Shown: in pieces, positions 46,861-54,880 of the stretch
Position numbering within the stretch: the first letter of the stretch is position 1
Layout of the letters: every line of letters starts with the position of its first letter
From: Paenibacillus sp. NFR01
GTDB taxonomy: Bacteria; Bacillota; Bacilli; Paenibacillales; Paenibacillaceae
Assembly (NCBI RefSeq): GCF_900111565.1
Contig: NZ_FOIK01000005.1
Coordinates: 186,001-250,000 of the forward strand
Direction of reading: 5' to 3'
Length of the DNA: 64,000 bases
Position numbers and translations under genes: made by a program
The notes under the pieces: generated by a model
Told to the model about the DNA's origin: nothing
Database searches by the model: none
The model's input: the letters and a program-made list of their open reading frames with translations, nothing else

Positions 46861-46935
46861 ATGAAGTTTCCGGGCATTGCTTCGTTCTACGGTGTATTAT
46901 AGACGCGTGTTCACTTGATGTCCAGCGTTAATCTT

Positions 46936-48399
46936 TCATTCCTTGGCGTAAAACTTTTTCCGCCGGCGGCTGCGAATGCTGTTCCACAGCTCTTTCAGTG
47001 TCAGGATGATGCTGGCGGCGATGCCGATGAAGGTTACGAACAGCGCCAGATACTCAAACGGAGAGTACCCGCGGATTTTGCTCCAGTCGATGTTCCCCTT
47101 CAGGTCGTCGATGACCTGGTTCATCCCGTAAATGCCGCTGACCACGGTAAACACAGTGAGGATCATCAGCAGCGTATCACGGCGTTTGGCCTGGAATTTC
47201 TCCTGGTACTGGAACAGGTCGCTGAGCGTCATTTTAACTTCCTCAAACAACGCATCATTTCCGTAGACTTTGCGCAGCTGGATAAAAATCTCCCGGCCCT
47301 GCGACTGCGAAATCAGCTCCAGGAAATAAAATTTGGCCGAAAATTTGTTGATCAGGAAGATCAGGTTTTCGATTTCATCGTAATCGCGGTTAATCCGCAG
47401 CCGGGAATGCAGGTTGGCGAGCTTCAGCAGGACGATTTTGTGAAAAAGGCTCAACAGCAGTCCGTAGTAATATTCCCCGTACATCTGGTTCGCCAGCTGG
47501 ACGGCGATGTTCGGCTCGGCCCGGCTCAGGCAGCAGAACGTCTGCTCGTTGGTCATGTAATACGTATCCGGGCCCCAGCGGTCATAGGAGTGCTCGCGGC
47601 AATATGCCTGAATATAATCAGGGTCGCTGGCGCTCGTATAGGCCCGGCCTTCGATGGTCAGCCCGTCCAGCTGCGAGGCACGGTAGCGAAGCGGCACCGA
47701 AAGCTCATCCGCCTCGCCGTCGCCGCGTTCAAAGCCGTAAAAGGCCTGCACCATCATCCGCTCGTCCACGAAAAAAGGCAGGGTCTCAAAATAAGCGCCG
47801 TTGATTTCCGATGCGTCGAGAAAGGACCGCAGCCCTTCGACAAGATTTTTAAACAGAAAATCCTCCACTTCCCCGAATTCCCGCTCCCGGCAGCGAATGG
47901 TTGTATGTTTATCCTGATAGGAAATGTCCTCCAGCGTCCGGAAGCGGTCGGCGAATTCGAGCGCCATGCTGAAGGGCAAATGCTCCTCCTCGATCCGGAC
48001 CCGGATGGTCAGAAAGCCGAGCTGGAACGGGCAGACGAAAATATCCGTAGACAGCACGCGAAACGCAATCGACCCCGAGGGCATTTCCAGCGTACACTGC
48101 AAATCATTGGCTTTGGAAAAACGCCGGAAGGAGTCTTTTTCCTGGTCGCGTGGAAACAGCACATGGGAGGCGAACGGCAAATAGCTGCGCTCCATTTTTT
48201 CGTGGGATACGCAATAACCTTCCCCGTAATAAGCGTCCTGAAGGTTCTTGTTGCTCAGATGGAACCGGGTAAAGCCGTCTTCCTCCAGCTGCTGAATCAG
48301 CCGGTCGTCCTCGCCGTCGCGGATGGAGAAAGGAAAAATAAACTGCTGCAAAACGGTATGTAATTTCGGCTCCTGCTTCTCTGCCGCCGGATTGGCCAT
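46936..48399 (-). CDS. Large CorA-like membrane protein with C-terminal YGMN motif
   Basis: A 487-residue protein from ATG 48399, with GGAGGG ahead. Residues 1-390 are mixed and not of a recognised family, with many aromatic and charged residues. The C-terminal part resembles the CorA core: a long helix ending in KRRDTLLMILTVFTVVSGIYGMNQ near residue 415, where YGMN is the CorA selectivity motif, then a short loop and a second membrane helix near 450 (YLALFVTFIGIAASIILTL) and a basic tail. It therefore may be a divalent-cation channel with an enlarged cytoplasmic domain. CorA proteins are usually about 320 residues. The function of the N-terminal part is unknown. It is a single gene downstream of no clear partner. 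Confidence 0.7.
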   Translation of the reverse strand: MANPAAEKQEPKLHTVLQQFIFPFSIRDGEDDRLIQQLEEDGFTRFHLSNKNLQDAYYGEGYCVSHEKMERSYLPFASHVLFPRDQEKDSFRRFSKANDLQCTLEMPSGSIAFRVLSTDIFVCPFQLGFLTIRVRIEEEHLPFSMALEFADRFRTLEDISYQDKHTTIRCREREFGEVEDFLFKNLVEGLRSFLDASEINGAYFETLPFFVDERMMVQAFYGFERGDGEADELSVPLRYRASQLDGLTIEGRAYTSASDPDYIQAYCREHSYDRWGPDTYYMTNEQTFCCLSRAEPNIAVQLANQMYGEYYYGLLLSLFHKIVLLKLANLHSRLRINRDYDEIENLIFLINKFSAKFYFLELISQSQGREIFIQLRKVYGNDALFEEVKMTLSDLFQYQEKFQAKRRDTLLMILTVFTVVSGIYGMNQVIDDLKGNIDWSKIRGYSPFEYLALFVTFIGIAASIILTLKELWNSIRSRRRKKFYAKE

Positions 48400-48528
48400 C
48401 CTACCCTCCACCTTATCGTCAAAAATACTCGCATATTCATATTACCCGATCCGGGCTCGGATTCAATCTTTGCCGAAGGGGTACACTATTATAGGCACAG
48501 TTCGACAACAGAAAGGAGCTTGTACAAC

Positions 48529-48969
48529 ATGGATAATCAGGAACTGGAGAAAAAAATCATCGCGGCGCTGGACGAAAATCCGTTCGGATCGTTCGGCACC
48601 ATCGAAGCCGGGAATAAACCGAAGGTTCGCTATATGGCGGTGTTTCACAAAGGGCTGAATATATATCTGGCCACGAACCGCAAAACACATAAGGTGGAGG
48701 AGCTGCAAAGCAATCCGCGTGTTTTCCTGCTGCTGGGGTATGAACAAGGCGGAGACAAAAACATTCTGGAGATCGAAGCGGCTGCGTCCGTCACGAAAAA
48801 CGACAAGCTGCGCGGAGAGCTGTGGAACAAGTCGCTGGAAAAATGGTTCAAAGGGCCGGATGACCCGGACTACGTCATTCTGGAGCTTGCGCCGGACCGG
48901 ATCGAATATATCGGCAAAAACGAAGAACACGGCGTATGGCAGGGAACGGTTGCCGGCGCTTCGAGATAA
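48529..48969 (+). CDS. Pyridoxamine 5'-phosphate oxidase-like stress protein
   Basis: A 146-residue protein with the split-barrel flavin fold, like general stress protein 26 (YdaG) of Bacillus. ATG at 48529 follows AAAGGAG at a 10-base distance. Typical stretches are GSFGTIEAGNKPKVRYM near residue 24 and LNIYLATNRKTHKVEEL near 44. Such proteins bind FMN or F420-like flavins; catalysis is not proven for this branch. It is a single gene with its own terminator. Confidence 0.86.
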   Translation: MDNQELEKKIIAALDENPFGSFGTIEAGNKPKVRYMAVFHKGLNIYLATNRKTHKVEELQSNPRVFLLLGYEQGGDKNILEIEAAASVTKNDKLRGELWNKSLEKWFKGPDDPDYVILELAPDRIEYIGKNEEHGVWQGTVAGASR

Positions 48970-48988
48970 AGCTGCAAACGAGACGATC

Positions 48989-49022
48989 AGCCATCTCTGC
49001 TTTCGGGCGGGGGTGGCTTTTT
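48989..49022 (+). terminator. Terminator after the PNPOx-like gene
   Basis: AGCCATC at 48989-48995 pairs with GGTGGCT at 49012-49018, with an inner GC-rich stem, followed by four or five T. Confidence 0.72.
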
Positions 49023-49071
49023 GCCGGGAAATGTATGTAAAATCATCTTATCCAGATTCGGAAAGGACAAG

Positions 49072-49752
49072 ATGACGATGGGCGCAACGCTTTTGTACAT
49101 AGAAGATGATCCCGAGATCGGAGCGGCGGTCGCCGCCGATTTGCGGGAACGGGATTATGCCGTGCGCTGGCTGCGCAGCGGCGACGAAGCCGTGGAGGCG
49201 GCAGAGGGCTGCCGTTTGGCGGTGCTTGATGTGATGCTGCCCGGGCTAGACGGGTTTACGGTCGGGCAGCGGCTGAAGCGGGCATATCCCGCGCTGCCGG
49301 TCTTGATGTTGTCCGCGCGTTCCTCCATCGACGATAAGCTGCAGGGGCTGGAGTTCGCCGACGATTATTTGACGAAGCCGTTCCATCCCGATGAGCTGGC
49401 CGCGCGGATCGAAGTGCTGCTCCGCCGCAGCGGGCCGGCGGCCTCTGGGCCGATTACGCTGAAGCATCTGATTGTGCATGAAGCGGATAACCGGATTACC
49501 GAGGCGGCAAGCGGGCGGGAGATCACGCTGACCGGCAAGCAGTTCCAGATTTTTTTCTATCTGCTGCGGCATTTGGGGCAGATTCTGACCAAGGAGCAGA
49601 TTTACGAGGCGGTCTGGGGCGAAAGCTATATCGAGGGCGATAAAACGCTGATGGTGCATATCCGGTATTTGCGGGAAAAGCTGGAGCTTGATCCGGCGGC
49701 TCCGGAAATCATCGAAACCGTGCGCGGCATCGGCTACCGGGTGCGGGCATGA
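49072..49752 (+). CDS. OmpR-family response regulator for peptide-resistance ABC transporter
   Basis: A 226-residue two-component regulator. Receiver domain at residues 1-118: acidic pair EDD at about 9-11, phospho-acceptor Asp in LAVLDVMLPGLDGF near 52, Lys in DDYLTKPFHPDE near 98. C-terminal winged helix (LTGKQFQIFFYLL, GYRVRA at the end). Starts at 49072 or 49078 are both possible; AAGGA lies closer to the second. It overlaps the kinase start by ATGA. It should control the LanFEG-type transporter that follows, through the direct repeats at 51182-51222. Confidence 0.92.
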   Translation: MTMGATLLYIEDDPEIGAAVAADLRERDYAVRWLRSGDEAVEAAEGCRLAVLDVMLPGLDGFTVGQRLKRAYPALPVLMLSARSSIDDKLQGLEFADDYLTKPFHPDELAARIEVLLRRSGPAASGPITLKHLIVHEADNRITEAASGREITLTGKQFQIFFYLLRHLGQILTKEQIYEAVWGESYIEGDKTLMVHIRYLREKLELDPAAPEIIETVRGIGYRVRA

Positions 49753-51197
49753 AGGGGCGGAAGCGGAAACGGCTGCAGCGGGGTTCGCTGCTGTCCCGTT
49801 ATTTGCTGATCGTGCTGCTGGCATTGCTGTTTATTCCGGTTGTGCTGCCGCTCACAATGGCAGGTTACGGCATTTTTGACCTCATGACACAGAAGCCGGC
49901 TCCGCCTGGAGCGAACGCGGCGTATGCCAGCGTCGGCAAGCTGGAGAAGCTGTGGCATGAGGCGGCGCTGAACCTGGCGGGCAAAGATGATGCTGCGGTG
50001 GATGGGAAGCTGAAGAAACTTCATGCGACGTACCCCAAGGCAGCGATGTTCTGGGTCGATGGAGCCGGTACAACCCGCTTGCAGCTCAAGCCGGCCGGAG
50101 CCGACAGTGCCGCTGCCGGCAAGCTGCTGCAAGGCATTCCCGCAAAGTGGGATGCTGCAGCTGCGATTCAATACATGAAAGACAGCCGGGACACCGATCC
50201 GGTGTCCATCGTGGCTTTTATGGGTGATAAGGCGGACGCGGGGCAAGGGTTTATGGTGATGCAGATTCCCGCAGCGCTGACAAAGGCCGATCAGGGTGCC
50301 CGGTTCAGCCTCTGGTATTTTGCCGTGTTTTTTCTGTTTTTCCTCTTTTTCGCCAGCTTGTCGTGGATGTTTTTTATTGGCATCCGCAGACGCCTGCTGC
50401 GGCTGCAGACCGCGATGAGCTTTAGAGAGGCTTCGGGATTGCCGCAGGCGGTCGTTCCCGGCCGGCTGGACGAAATCGGCCGGCTGGAGATCGCCTTCAA
50501 CACGATGGTGGGCGAATTGGCCGCGGGCCGGGAACGTGAGGCAGCGGAAGACGAGCTGCGCCGCCGGCTGATCGCCGATCTGTCGCATGACCTGCGTACC
50601 CCGCTGACGGTGATCCGCAGCCATTTGCATGTGCTGGATAAAGAAAACTTAAGCGGGCGGGCGAAGGAATCGCTCGGCCTGATGGATCAGCGGATCGAAA
50701 GCTTAAGCGGGCTCATCGACAATCTGCTCTCTTATAATCTGCTCAGCAGCGGCAAGGTGACGCTCAAAGCCGAAAAGAAGGAGATGCTGCGCCTTGTCCG
50801 GGAAAGCGCGGCGGCATGGTACCCGCTCTGGGAGAAGGAAGGGTTTCAAATCGAGATTGACCTGGAAGGAGAACCGCTGTATTGGACAGTGGATGAAAGC
50901 TGGTTCCGGCGGATTCTGGATAACCTGTACCAGAACGTGGTACGTCATGCCGGCAGCGGGCAGTATATCCGGATCGCGGCGGACACGGTTCACGGACGGC
51001 GCGCCATCATAATCGAAGACCACGGCAAGGGCATGGAGGGCGGCGAAGGCAAGCGGGGCGCGGGCCTTGGCTTGTCGATCGTTGATCTTTTGCTCAAACG
51101 GATGGAGCTCGGCTGGGCCGTCGAAAGTACAAAGCAGGGGACCTCGATCGCGATATTCCATCCCGGAGCGGCAGCGGAAAATTTAAACCAATTTTAA
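49749..51197 (+). CDS. Sensor histidine kinase for peptide-resistance ABC transporter
   Basis: A 482-residue membrane kinase. Helix 1 at about 15-42 and helix 2 at about 188-212 flank an extracytoplasmic sensor of about 145 residues. A HAMP-like region is near 215-260. The phospho-acceptor His is in DLSHDLRTPLTVIR near 280. ATP-binding parts: DNLYQNVVRHAG (N box), IEDHGKGM (G1), GAGLGLSIVD (G2). Overlaps the regulator gene by four bases. Membership with LanFEG-type genes suggests that it senses antimicrobial peptides or cell-wall damage. Confidence 0.92.
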   Translation: MKGRKRKRLQRGSLLSRYLLIVLLALLFIPVVLPLTMAGYGIFDLMTQKPAPPGANAAYASVGKLEKLWHEAALNLAGKDDAAVDGKLKKLHATYPKAAMFWVDGAGTTRLQLKPAGADSAAAGKLLQGIPAKWDAAAAIQYMKDSRDTDPVSIVAFMGDKADAGQGFMVMQIPAALTKADQGARFSLWYFAVFFLFFLFFASLSWMFFIGIRRRLLRLQTAMSFREASGLPQAVVPGRLDEIGRLEIAFNTMVGELAAGREREAAEDELRRRLIADLSHDLRTPLTVIRSHLHVLDKENLSGRAKESLGLMDQRIESLSGLIDNLLSYNLLSSGKVTLKAEKKEMLRLVRESAAAWYPLWEKEGFQIEIDLEGEPLYWTVDESWFRRILDNLYQNVVRHAGSGQYIRIAADTVHGRRAIIIEDHGKGMEGGEGKRGAGLGLSIVDLLLKRMELGWAVESTKQGTSIAIFHPGAAAENLNQF

Positions 51198-51222
51198 ACT
51201 TGGCACGCCCGTTCTTTTAACC
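51182..51222 (+). promoter_or_regulatory. Direct repeats in the promoter of the LanFEG-type operon
   Basis: TTTAAAC occurs at 51182-51188 and 51193-51199, exactly 11 bases apart, with TTTAACC at 51216-51222. Repeats with 11-base period on one face of the helix are typical binding sites of OmpR-family regulators. A TATGCT near 51232 could be the -10. Confidence 0.55.
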
Positions 51223-51256
51223 TCGGCCCGTTATGCTGGGTAACGAGGTGAAGAAC

Positions 51257-52171
51257 ATGAATGAAACAGTGATCCGCGCGGCGGATTTGCGCAAAGTATA
51301 CCGCGGCCGCGCGGCGGTGGACGAATTGAATTTGAATATCGGGAAAGGGCAGATATACGGCTTTCTCGGCCCAAACGGCGCCGGAAAAACGACGACGATC
51401 CGGATGCTGCTCGGATTGATCAAGCCGACCTCCGGCAGCATCGATATTTTTGGACAGGAGCTGCAAAAGCATAAACTGCCGATTCTGCGCAGGATCGGTT
51501 CGCTGGTCGAATCGCCCTCCTATTACGGGCACTTAAGTGCAGTTGATAATCTGGAAGCCATCCGGCGCATTCTGGATGTGCCCAAATCGCGGATTGCCGA
51601 GGTGCTGGACATCGTCTCGTTGACCGGTGAAGAGAAACGCCCGGTCAAAGGCTTCTCGCTCGGCATGAAGCAGCGGCTCGGCATTGCCGCCGCGCTGCTC
51701 GGCAGTCCCGAGCTGCTGATCCTGGACGAGCCCACCAACGGCCTCGATCCGTCGGGCATCCAGGAGATCCGCTCATTGATCAAGCGGCTTCCATCCGAGC
51801 AGGGGATTACGGTGCTGGTCTCCAGCCATTTGCTGAGCGAGATCGAACAGATGGCGGACACGGTCGGCATTATCAACCAGGGCCGGATGCTGTATGAAGA
51901 TACGATTGCGCATCTGCAAGCGCAGGCGGCGGGCGATCTCCGCTTGTCCGTATCGGAGCCGGAGGCGGCGCTGGTCTTAGCCGAGGCTGCGGCAGGCGGG
52001 CGGGTCGCGCTTCGCGAAGGGCGCCTTATCCTGCCGCGAATAAACGATGCCCGTGTGGCGATATTGATCCGGGAGCTGGTCGAGCGCGGCCATGATATTT
52101 ACCGGGTCGAGGAGCGCCGGCAGTCGCTGGAGGAATTTTTCCTGCAGATCGTTGAAGGAGGCGCGTCATGA
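51257..52171 (+). CDS. Lantibiotic/bacitracin-type ABC transporter, ATPase (LanF/BcrA-like)
   Basis: A 304-residue ATPase from ATG 51257 with GAGGTG ahead. Walker A LGPNGAGKTTTIR near residue 36, Q-loop, signature SLGMKQRLGIAAAL, Walker B LLILDEPTNGLDP near 157, H-loop SSHLLSE. The C-terminal 90 residues are the non-catalytic domain found in BcrA/LanF proteins. The next start overlaps its stop by ATGA. With two permeases it forms a peptide-immunity or resistance pump that expels lantibiotic-like molecules from the membrane. Confidence 0.92.
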   Translation: MNETVIRAADLRKVYRGRAAVDELNLNIGKGQIYGFLGPNGAGKTTTIRMLLGLIKPTSGSIDIFGQELQKHKLPILRRIGSLVESPSYYGHLSAVDNLEAIRRILDVPKSRIAEVLDIVSLTGEEKRPVKGFSLGMKQRLGIAAALLGSPELLILDEPTNGLDPSGIQEIRSLIKRLPSEQGITVLVSSHLLSEIEQMADTVGIINQGRMLYEDTIAHLQAQAAGDLRLSVSEPEAALVLAEAAAGGRVALREGRLILPRINDARVAILIRELVERGHDIYRVEERRQSLEEFFLQIVEGGAS

Positions 52172-52884
52172 TCGGGCGCGTCTTCTCCGCGGACTGGCTG
52201 AAGATCCGCGGCAAGGGGTTATGGTTTCTCGTCTTTCTGGCTCCGGCGGGACTCCTGGCGATGCAGGGGCTCAATTTCGGCCTCCGTCTGGATTACTTGA
52301 AGGAGCAGTACCGTGCCGACTTATGGGGCGGCTTACTCGACAACCTGTCCGAGTTTGTGCCGGTTGCGCTGTACTTGGGCGCGGCGCTGCTCTCCTCGCT
52401 GATGGCGAATGTGGAGCATCAGACGAGCGCCTGGAAGCAGCTTCTGGCGCTGCCGGTCTCACGCACGGCCGTTTTCCTGTCCAAGCTGCTGCTGCTCCTG
52501 CTGCTGCTCGCCTGCTCCTGCCTGCTGTTATCGGGCGGTACGGCACTGCTCGGTCTGCTGCTTGGATTCGGCGAACAGCCGGTGCCGTACGGCAAGCTGC
52601 TTCAGCTCAGCTTCGCCGCCTATGCGGCCGTCCTTCCGGTCGTCGCCCTGCAGCTCTGGCTTTCGCTGGCCAACCGCAATCAGACGCTCCCGGTCGGGCT
52701 GGGCCTGACGCTGTCCATCACGAGCCTGTTCTCCTTGTATATGCCGAAGTGGGTGCCGCTGATCTGGCCGTATCTGGCGTGGAGCGGCGCCAAGCCGTGG
52801 CTGTACAGCGCGGCTGGACTTCTCCTGGGCCTGCTGGTGCTGCTGCCGGGCGCGCTGCATTTTGCACGGAAGGATGTGGCCTGA
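52168..52884 (+). CDS. LanE/MutE-like ABC-2 permease
   Basis: A 238-residue membrane protein with six hydrophobic helices. The opening FSADWLKIRGKGLWFLVFLAP is typical, as is TSAWKQLLALPVSRTAVF near residue 85, the family hallmark. It pairs with the next gene product, to which it is distantly related, and overlaps the ATPase gene by ATGA. Size and order match MutE/EpiE/LanE immunity permeases. Which peptide is handled is unknown. Confidence 0.87.
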   Translation: MIGRVFSADWLKIRGKGLWFLVFLAPAGLLAMQGLNFGLRLDYLKEQYRADLWGGLLDNLSEFVPVALYLGAALLSSLMANVEHQTSAWKQLLALPVSRTAVFLSKLLLLLLLLACSCLLLSGGTALLGLLLGFGEQPVPYGKLLQLSFAAYAAVLPVVALQLWLSLANRNQTLPVGLGLTLSITSLFSLYMPKWVPLIWPYLAWSGAKPWLYSAAGLLLGLLVLLPGALHFARKDVA

Positions 52885-52887
52885 CAT

Positions 52888-53628
52888 ATGAAAAATTTCA
52901 TGAGACTTTGCTCGGCCGAACGGCTGAAGCTGTCGCGCTCCCATCTCTGGATTCTTGTGATCGCGAGCCCGGCAATTGCCGTTCTTGTCGGACTTCTGGC
53001 CGATAGGGCGGCGGACGAAAGCGTGACCTGGCGCCTGCTCCTCAGCGCCATGTCCGCCATTCATGCGATGCTGTTTCTGCCGGTGCTGTCGGGCGTGTTC
53101 GCCGCGATGCTCTGCCGGTTCGAGCACGGGGACGGCGGCTGGAAGCAGCTGCTGGCCTTGCCGGTGCGCCGGACCTCGGTGTACCTGGCGAAGTTTGCGA
53201 TGACCGCGGGGCTGCTCGCCGCCGTGCAGCTGTTGTTCCTGGCTGCCTTGCTTGCTGTCGGAACGCTCCGCGGCGTGCCCGGCCCGCTGCCGTGGCAGCT
53301 GATCGGCGCCAGCGTGTTCGGCGGCTGGTTCGCCTGCCTGCCGCTTGCCGCGCTGCAGCTAGCCGTATCCCAAGGCTGGAGCAGCTTCGGCGCTCCGCTG
53401 GCGCTGAACGTCAGCCTGACGCTGCCCAATATGCTGATTGCCAACTCGGACCGCTTTGGCCCTTATTATCCATGGGTCCAGCCGCTTCTGGCAATGTCCC
53501 CGTTCAGCGGCGATGAGGCCTTTGGCGCGTTTAACCTGCCGCTGGAAACGCTGATGGGCGTTGTGCTGGGCAGCCTTGTGCTGTTCCTGGCCGCCGGGCT
53601 GATCGCCTTCCGGCGGAAAGCAGTGTAG
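52888..53628 (+). CDS. LanG/MutG-like ABC-2 permease
   Basis: A 246-residue six-helix membrane protein. It opens FMRLCSAERLKLSRSHLWIL and has GGWKQLLALPVRRTSVYLAK near residue 87, the same hallmark as its neighbour. ATG at 52888 is three bases after the preceding stop; the ribosome site (AAGGATGTGG) lies within the neighbour. It completes the LanFEG-type transporter, which sits immediately downstream of its two-component system. Confidence 0.87.
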   Translation: MKNFMRLCSAERLKLSRSHLWILVIASPAIAVLVGLLADRAADESVTWRLLLSAMSAIHAMLFLPVLSGVFAAMLCRFEHGDGGWKQLLALPVRRTSVYLAKFAMTAGLLAAVQLLFLAALLAVGTLRGVPGPLPWQLIGASVFGGWFACLPLAALQLAVSQGWSSFGAPLALNVSLTLPNMLIANSDRFGPYYPWVQPLLAMSPFSGDEAFGAFNLPLETLMGVVLGSLVLFLAAGLIAFRRKAV

Positions 53629-53636
53629 AGCCGGGA

Positions 53637-53668
53637 GCAGCGCGTTGTTTGCAGAACAACTGCGCTGC
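53637..53668 (+). terminator. Possible terminator after the permease pair
   Basis: GCAGCGC-GTTGTT pairs with AACAAC-GCGCTGC (one bulged T). The tail CCTTCCTCTT is weak. Confidence 0.45.
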
Positions 53669-53693
53669 CCTTCCTCTTGCCGGGGTTCCTCCA

Positions 53694-53722
53694 TGGACTT
53701 TGCGCGAAGTTTTTTCTATAAT
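53694..53722 (+). promoter_or_regulatory. Promoter of the ArsR-family gene
   Basis: TGGACT at 53694-53699 and TATAAT at 53717-53722, 17-base spacer. Confidence 0.6.
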
Positions 53723-53744
53723 TAATCGTAGAGACTTCGAATAA

Positions 53745-53757
53745 CCGGAATTTCCGG
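53745..53757. promoter_or_regulatory. Palindrome in the ArsR-family gene leader
   Basis: CCGGAA-T-TTCCGG is a perfect inverted repeat between the start point and the gene. It does not resemble the operator before the Zn/Cd ATPase, so its partner is unknown. Confidence 0.4.
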
Positions 53758-53784
53758 ATAGCATATGGAGGAGGAGGTTAGGGC

Positions 53785-54150
53785 ATGGAACCGGCAGCGG
53801 TTGAAGAATGCGACAACACCTGTGAAGGATCGGAGCTGGGGCCGGACTCTGTGGCGCTGATCCTTCCGGATCGCGAGATCACCGACAAGATGGCGGAGAT
53901 GTTCAAGGCGCTGGGCGACCCGACGCGGGTACGGCTCATCTACGCGCTCTCCCGGCAGGAGCTGTGCGTGCATGATTTGTCTTCGATTCTTGATATGGGG
54001 CAATCGGCAGTATCGCATCAACTGCGGTATTTGCGTAATCTACGGATCGTGAAGCGGCGCAAGGAAGGCAAGACGGTCTTCTATTCGCTAAACGACACCC
54101 ATGTCGAGCAGATTTTCCTGCAGACGCATGAGCATATCCGGCACGAATAG
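53785..54150 (+). CDS. ArsR/SmtB-family metal-responsive repressor (CadC/CzrA-like)
   Basis: A 121-residue winged-helix repressor. ATG at 53785 follows GAGGAGG. The DNA-binding helices are LCVHDLSSILDMGQSAVSHQLRYLR near residues 58-80, with the family signature ELCVHDL, whose Cys takes part in metal sensing in CadC-like members. Cys10 and Cys14 in the N-terminal EECDNTCE tail may add ligands for Cd/Pb/Zn. The Zn/Cd/Pb ATPase about 730 bases downstream, with a matching operator, is its probable target. Confidence 0.9.
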   Translation: MEPAAVEECDNTCEGSELGPDSVALILPDREITDKMAEMFKALGDPTRVRLIYALSRQELCVHDLSSILDMGQSAVSHQLRYLRNLRIVKRRKEGKTVFYSLNDTHVEQIFLQTHEHIRHE

Positions 54151-54176
54151 AGGGTTGTTGCATAAGTTGCGGACAG

Positions 54177-54210
54177 ACCGTTCCCGCCTTTGGCGGAGAG
54201 CGGTTTTTTT
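54177..54210 (+). terminator. Terminator after the ArsR-family gene
   Basis: ACCG...CCGCC pairs with GGCGG...CGGT, followed by seven T. Confidence 0.78.
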
Positions 54211-54302
54211 GTGCGAAAGGGCGTTTGGTAAGAGCAACGGCGCTCAAGTCCGTTAAGGGTAACAAACAGGCAGAGCAGCACAGATATGGGCAGGTAGGAA
54301 CC

Positions 54303-54332
54303 CTCAATAAAGAAGACCCCGACTCGGGGTCT
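54303..54332 (-). terminator. Terminator of the small membrane protein gene
   Basis: AGACCCCGA pairs with TCGGGGTCT around one base; the leftward tail is TCTTTATTG. Confidence 0.7.
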
Positions 54333-54349
54333 AAGAAATTCGATCTATT

Positions 54350-54544
54350 CTACACAATCCATGTAATTACAACTATAATTACGACAAAAATGGCCGCGAC
54401 AATAATCAAATCAAGGATTTGACTCCAAATACCGGGGACTCCCTTTGTATGGAGCTTATGCTGATTCACATCATGATTGGCTTTATGGCCGCCGGGATCC
54501 GTCGAGTTTGACGCATTCGGTCCGGGATTAAAGAAATCGCTCAT
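54350..54544 (-). CDS. Small C-tail-anchored membrane protein
   Basis: A 64-residue protein from ATG 54544, behind AAAGGAGGCG at 8-base spacing. The N-terminal 40 residues are polar (SDFFNPGPNASNSTDPGGHK) and the C-terminal 22 residues are a hydrophobic helix (LDLIIVAAIFVVIIVVITWIV). Such short tail-anchored proteins are common in Bacilli but I do not recognise this one. It lies between the metal regulator and the Zn/Cd ATPase on the opposite strand, with its own terminator. Confidence 0.65.
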   Translation of the reverse strand: MSDFFNPGPNASNSTDPGGHKANHDVNQHKLHTKGVPGIWSQILDLIIVAAIFVVIIVVITWIV

Positions 54545-54788
54545 CCATACCGCCTCCTTTTCAGAAGATCCAATTCCCATAACTTGTTGATATGTTAATT
54601 ATATACTTTTTTACATTAATGGAGGGGTATTTGCGAAAAAAGCTTGGATTTCTTTTAGTAGCTTGATGACCGACTGTGTCCGGTATTCCGGGCCGCGATG
54701 TTGCGGTTTTTGGACCTGCCGGTCCCGGAGCCGTCTTTGGGCTAGAAACCGCTGTACTTCACCGCGTAAAATTCAGGCACCGCATGCA

Positions 54789-54818
54789 TTGACACTGCTC
54801 ATGCAAGGGGAATATAAT
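54789..54818 (+). promoter_or_regulatory. Promoter of the Zn/Cd/Pb ATPase gene
   Basis: TTGACA at 54789-54794 and TATAAT at 54813-54818, 18-base spacer; both elements perfect. Confidence 0.82.
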
Positions 54819-54832
54819 AAGGGCATAAGAAC

Positions 54833-54852
54833 ATATGAACAGTTACTCATAT
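54833..54852. promoter_or_regulatory. ArsR/SmtB-type operator before the Zn/Cd/Pb ATPase gene
   Basis: ATATGAACAGTTACTCATAT is an inverted repeat (ATATGA...TCATAT) of the 12-2-12 form bound by CzrA/CadC/SmtB proteins. It covers the expected start of transcription. Confidence 0.7.
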
Positions 54853-54880
54853 ATAGATATATCCAAGGGAGATGGATGAT

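Noticed and set aside
46915..48363. 482-codon frame opposite the CorA-like gene
   Set aside because: No ribosome site and no domain; the minus frame has a good start and a YGMN membrane core.
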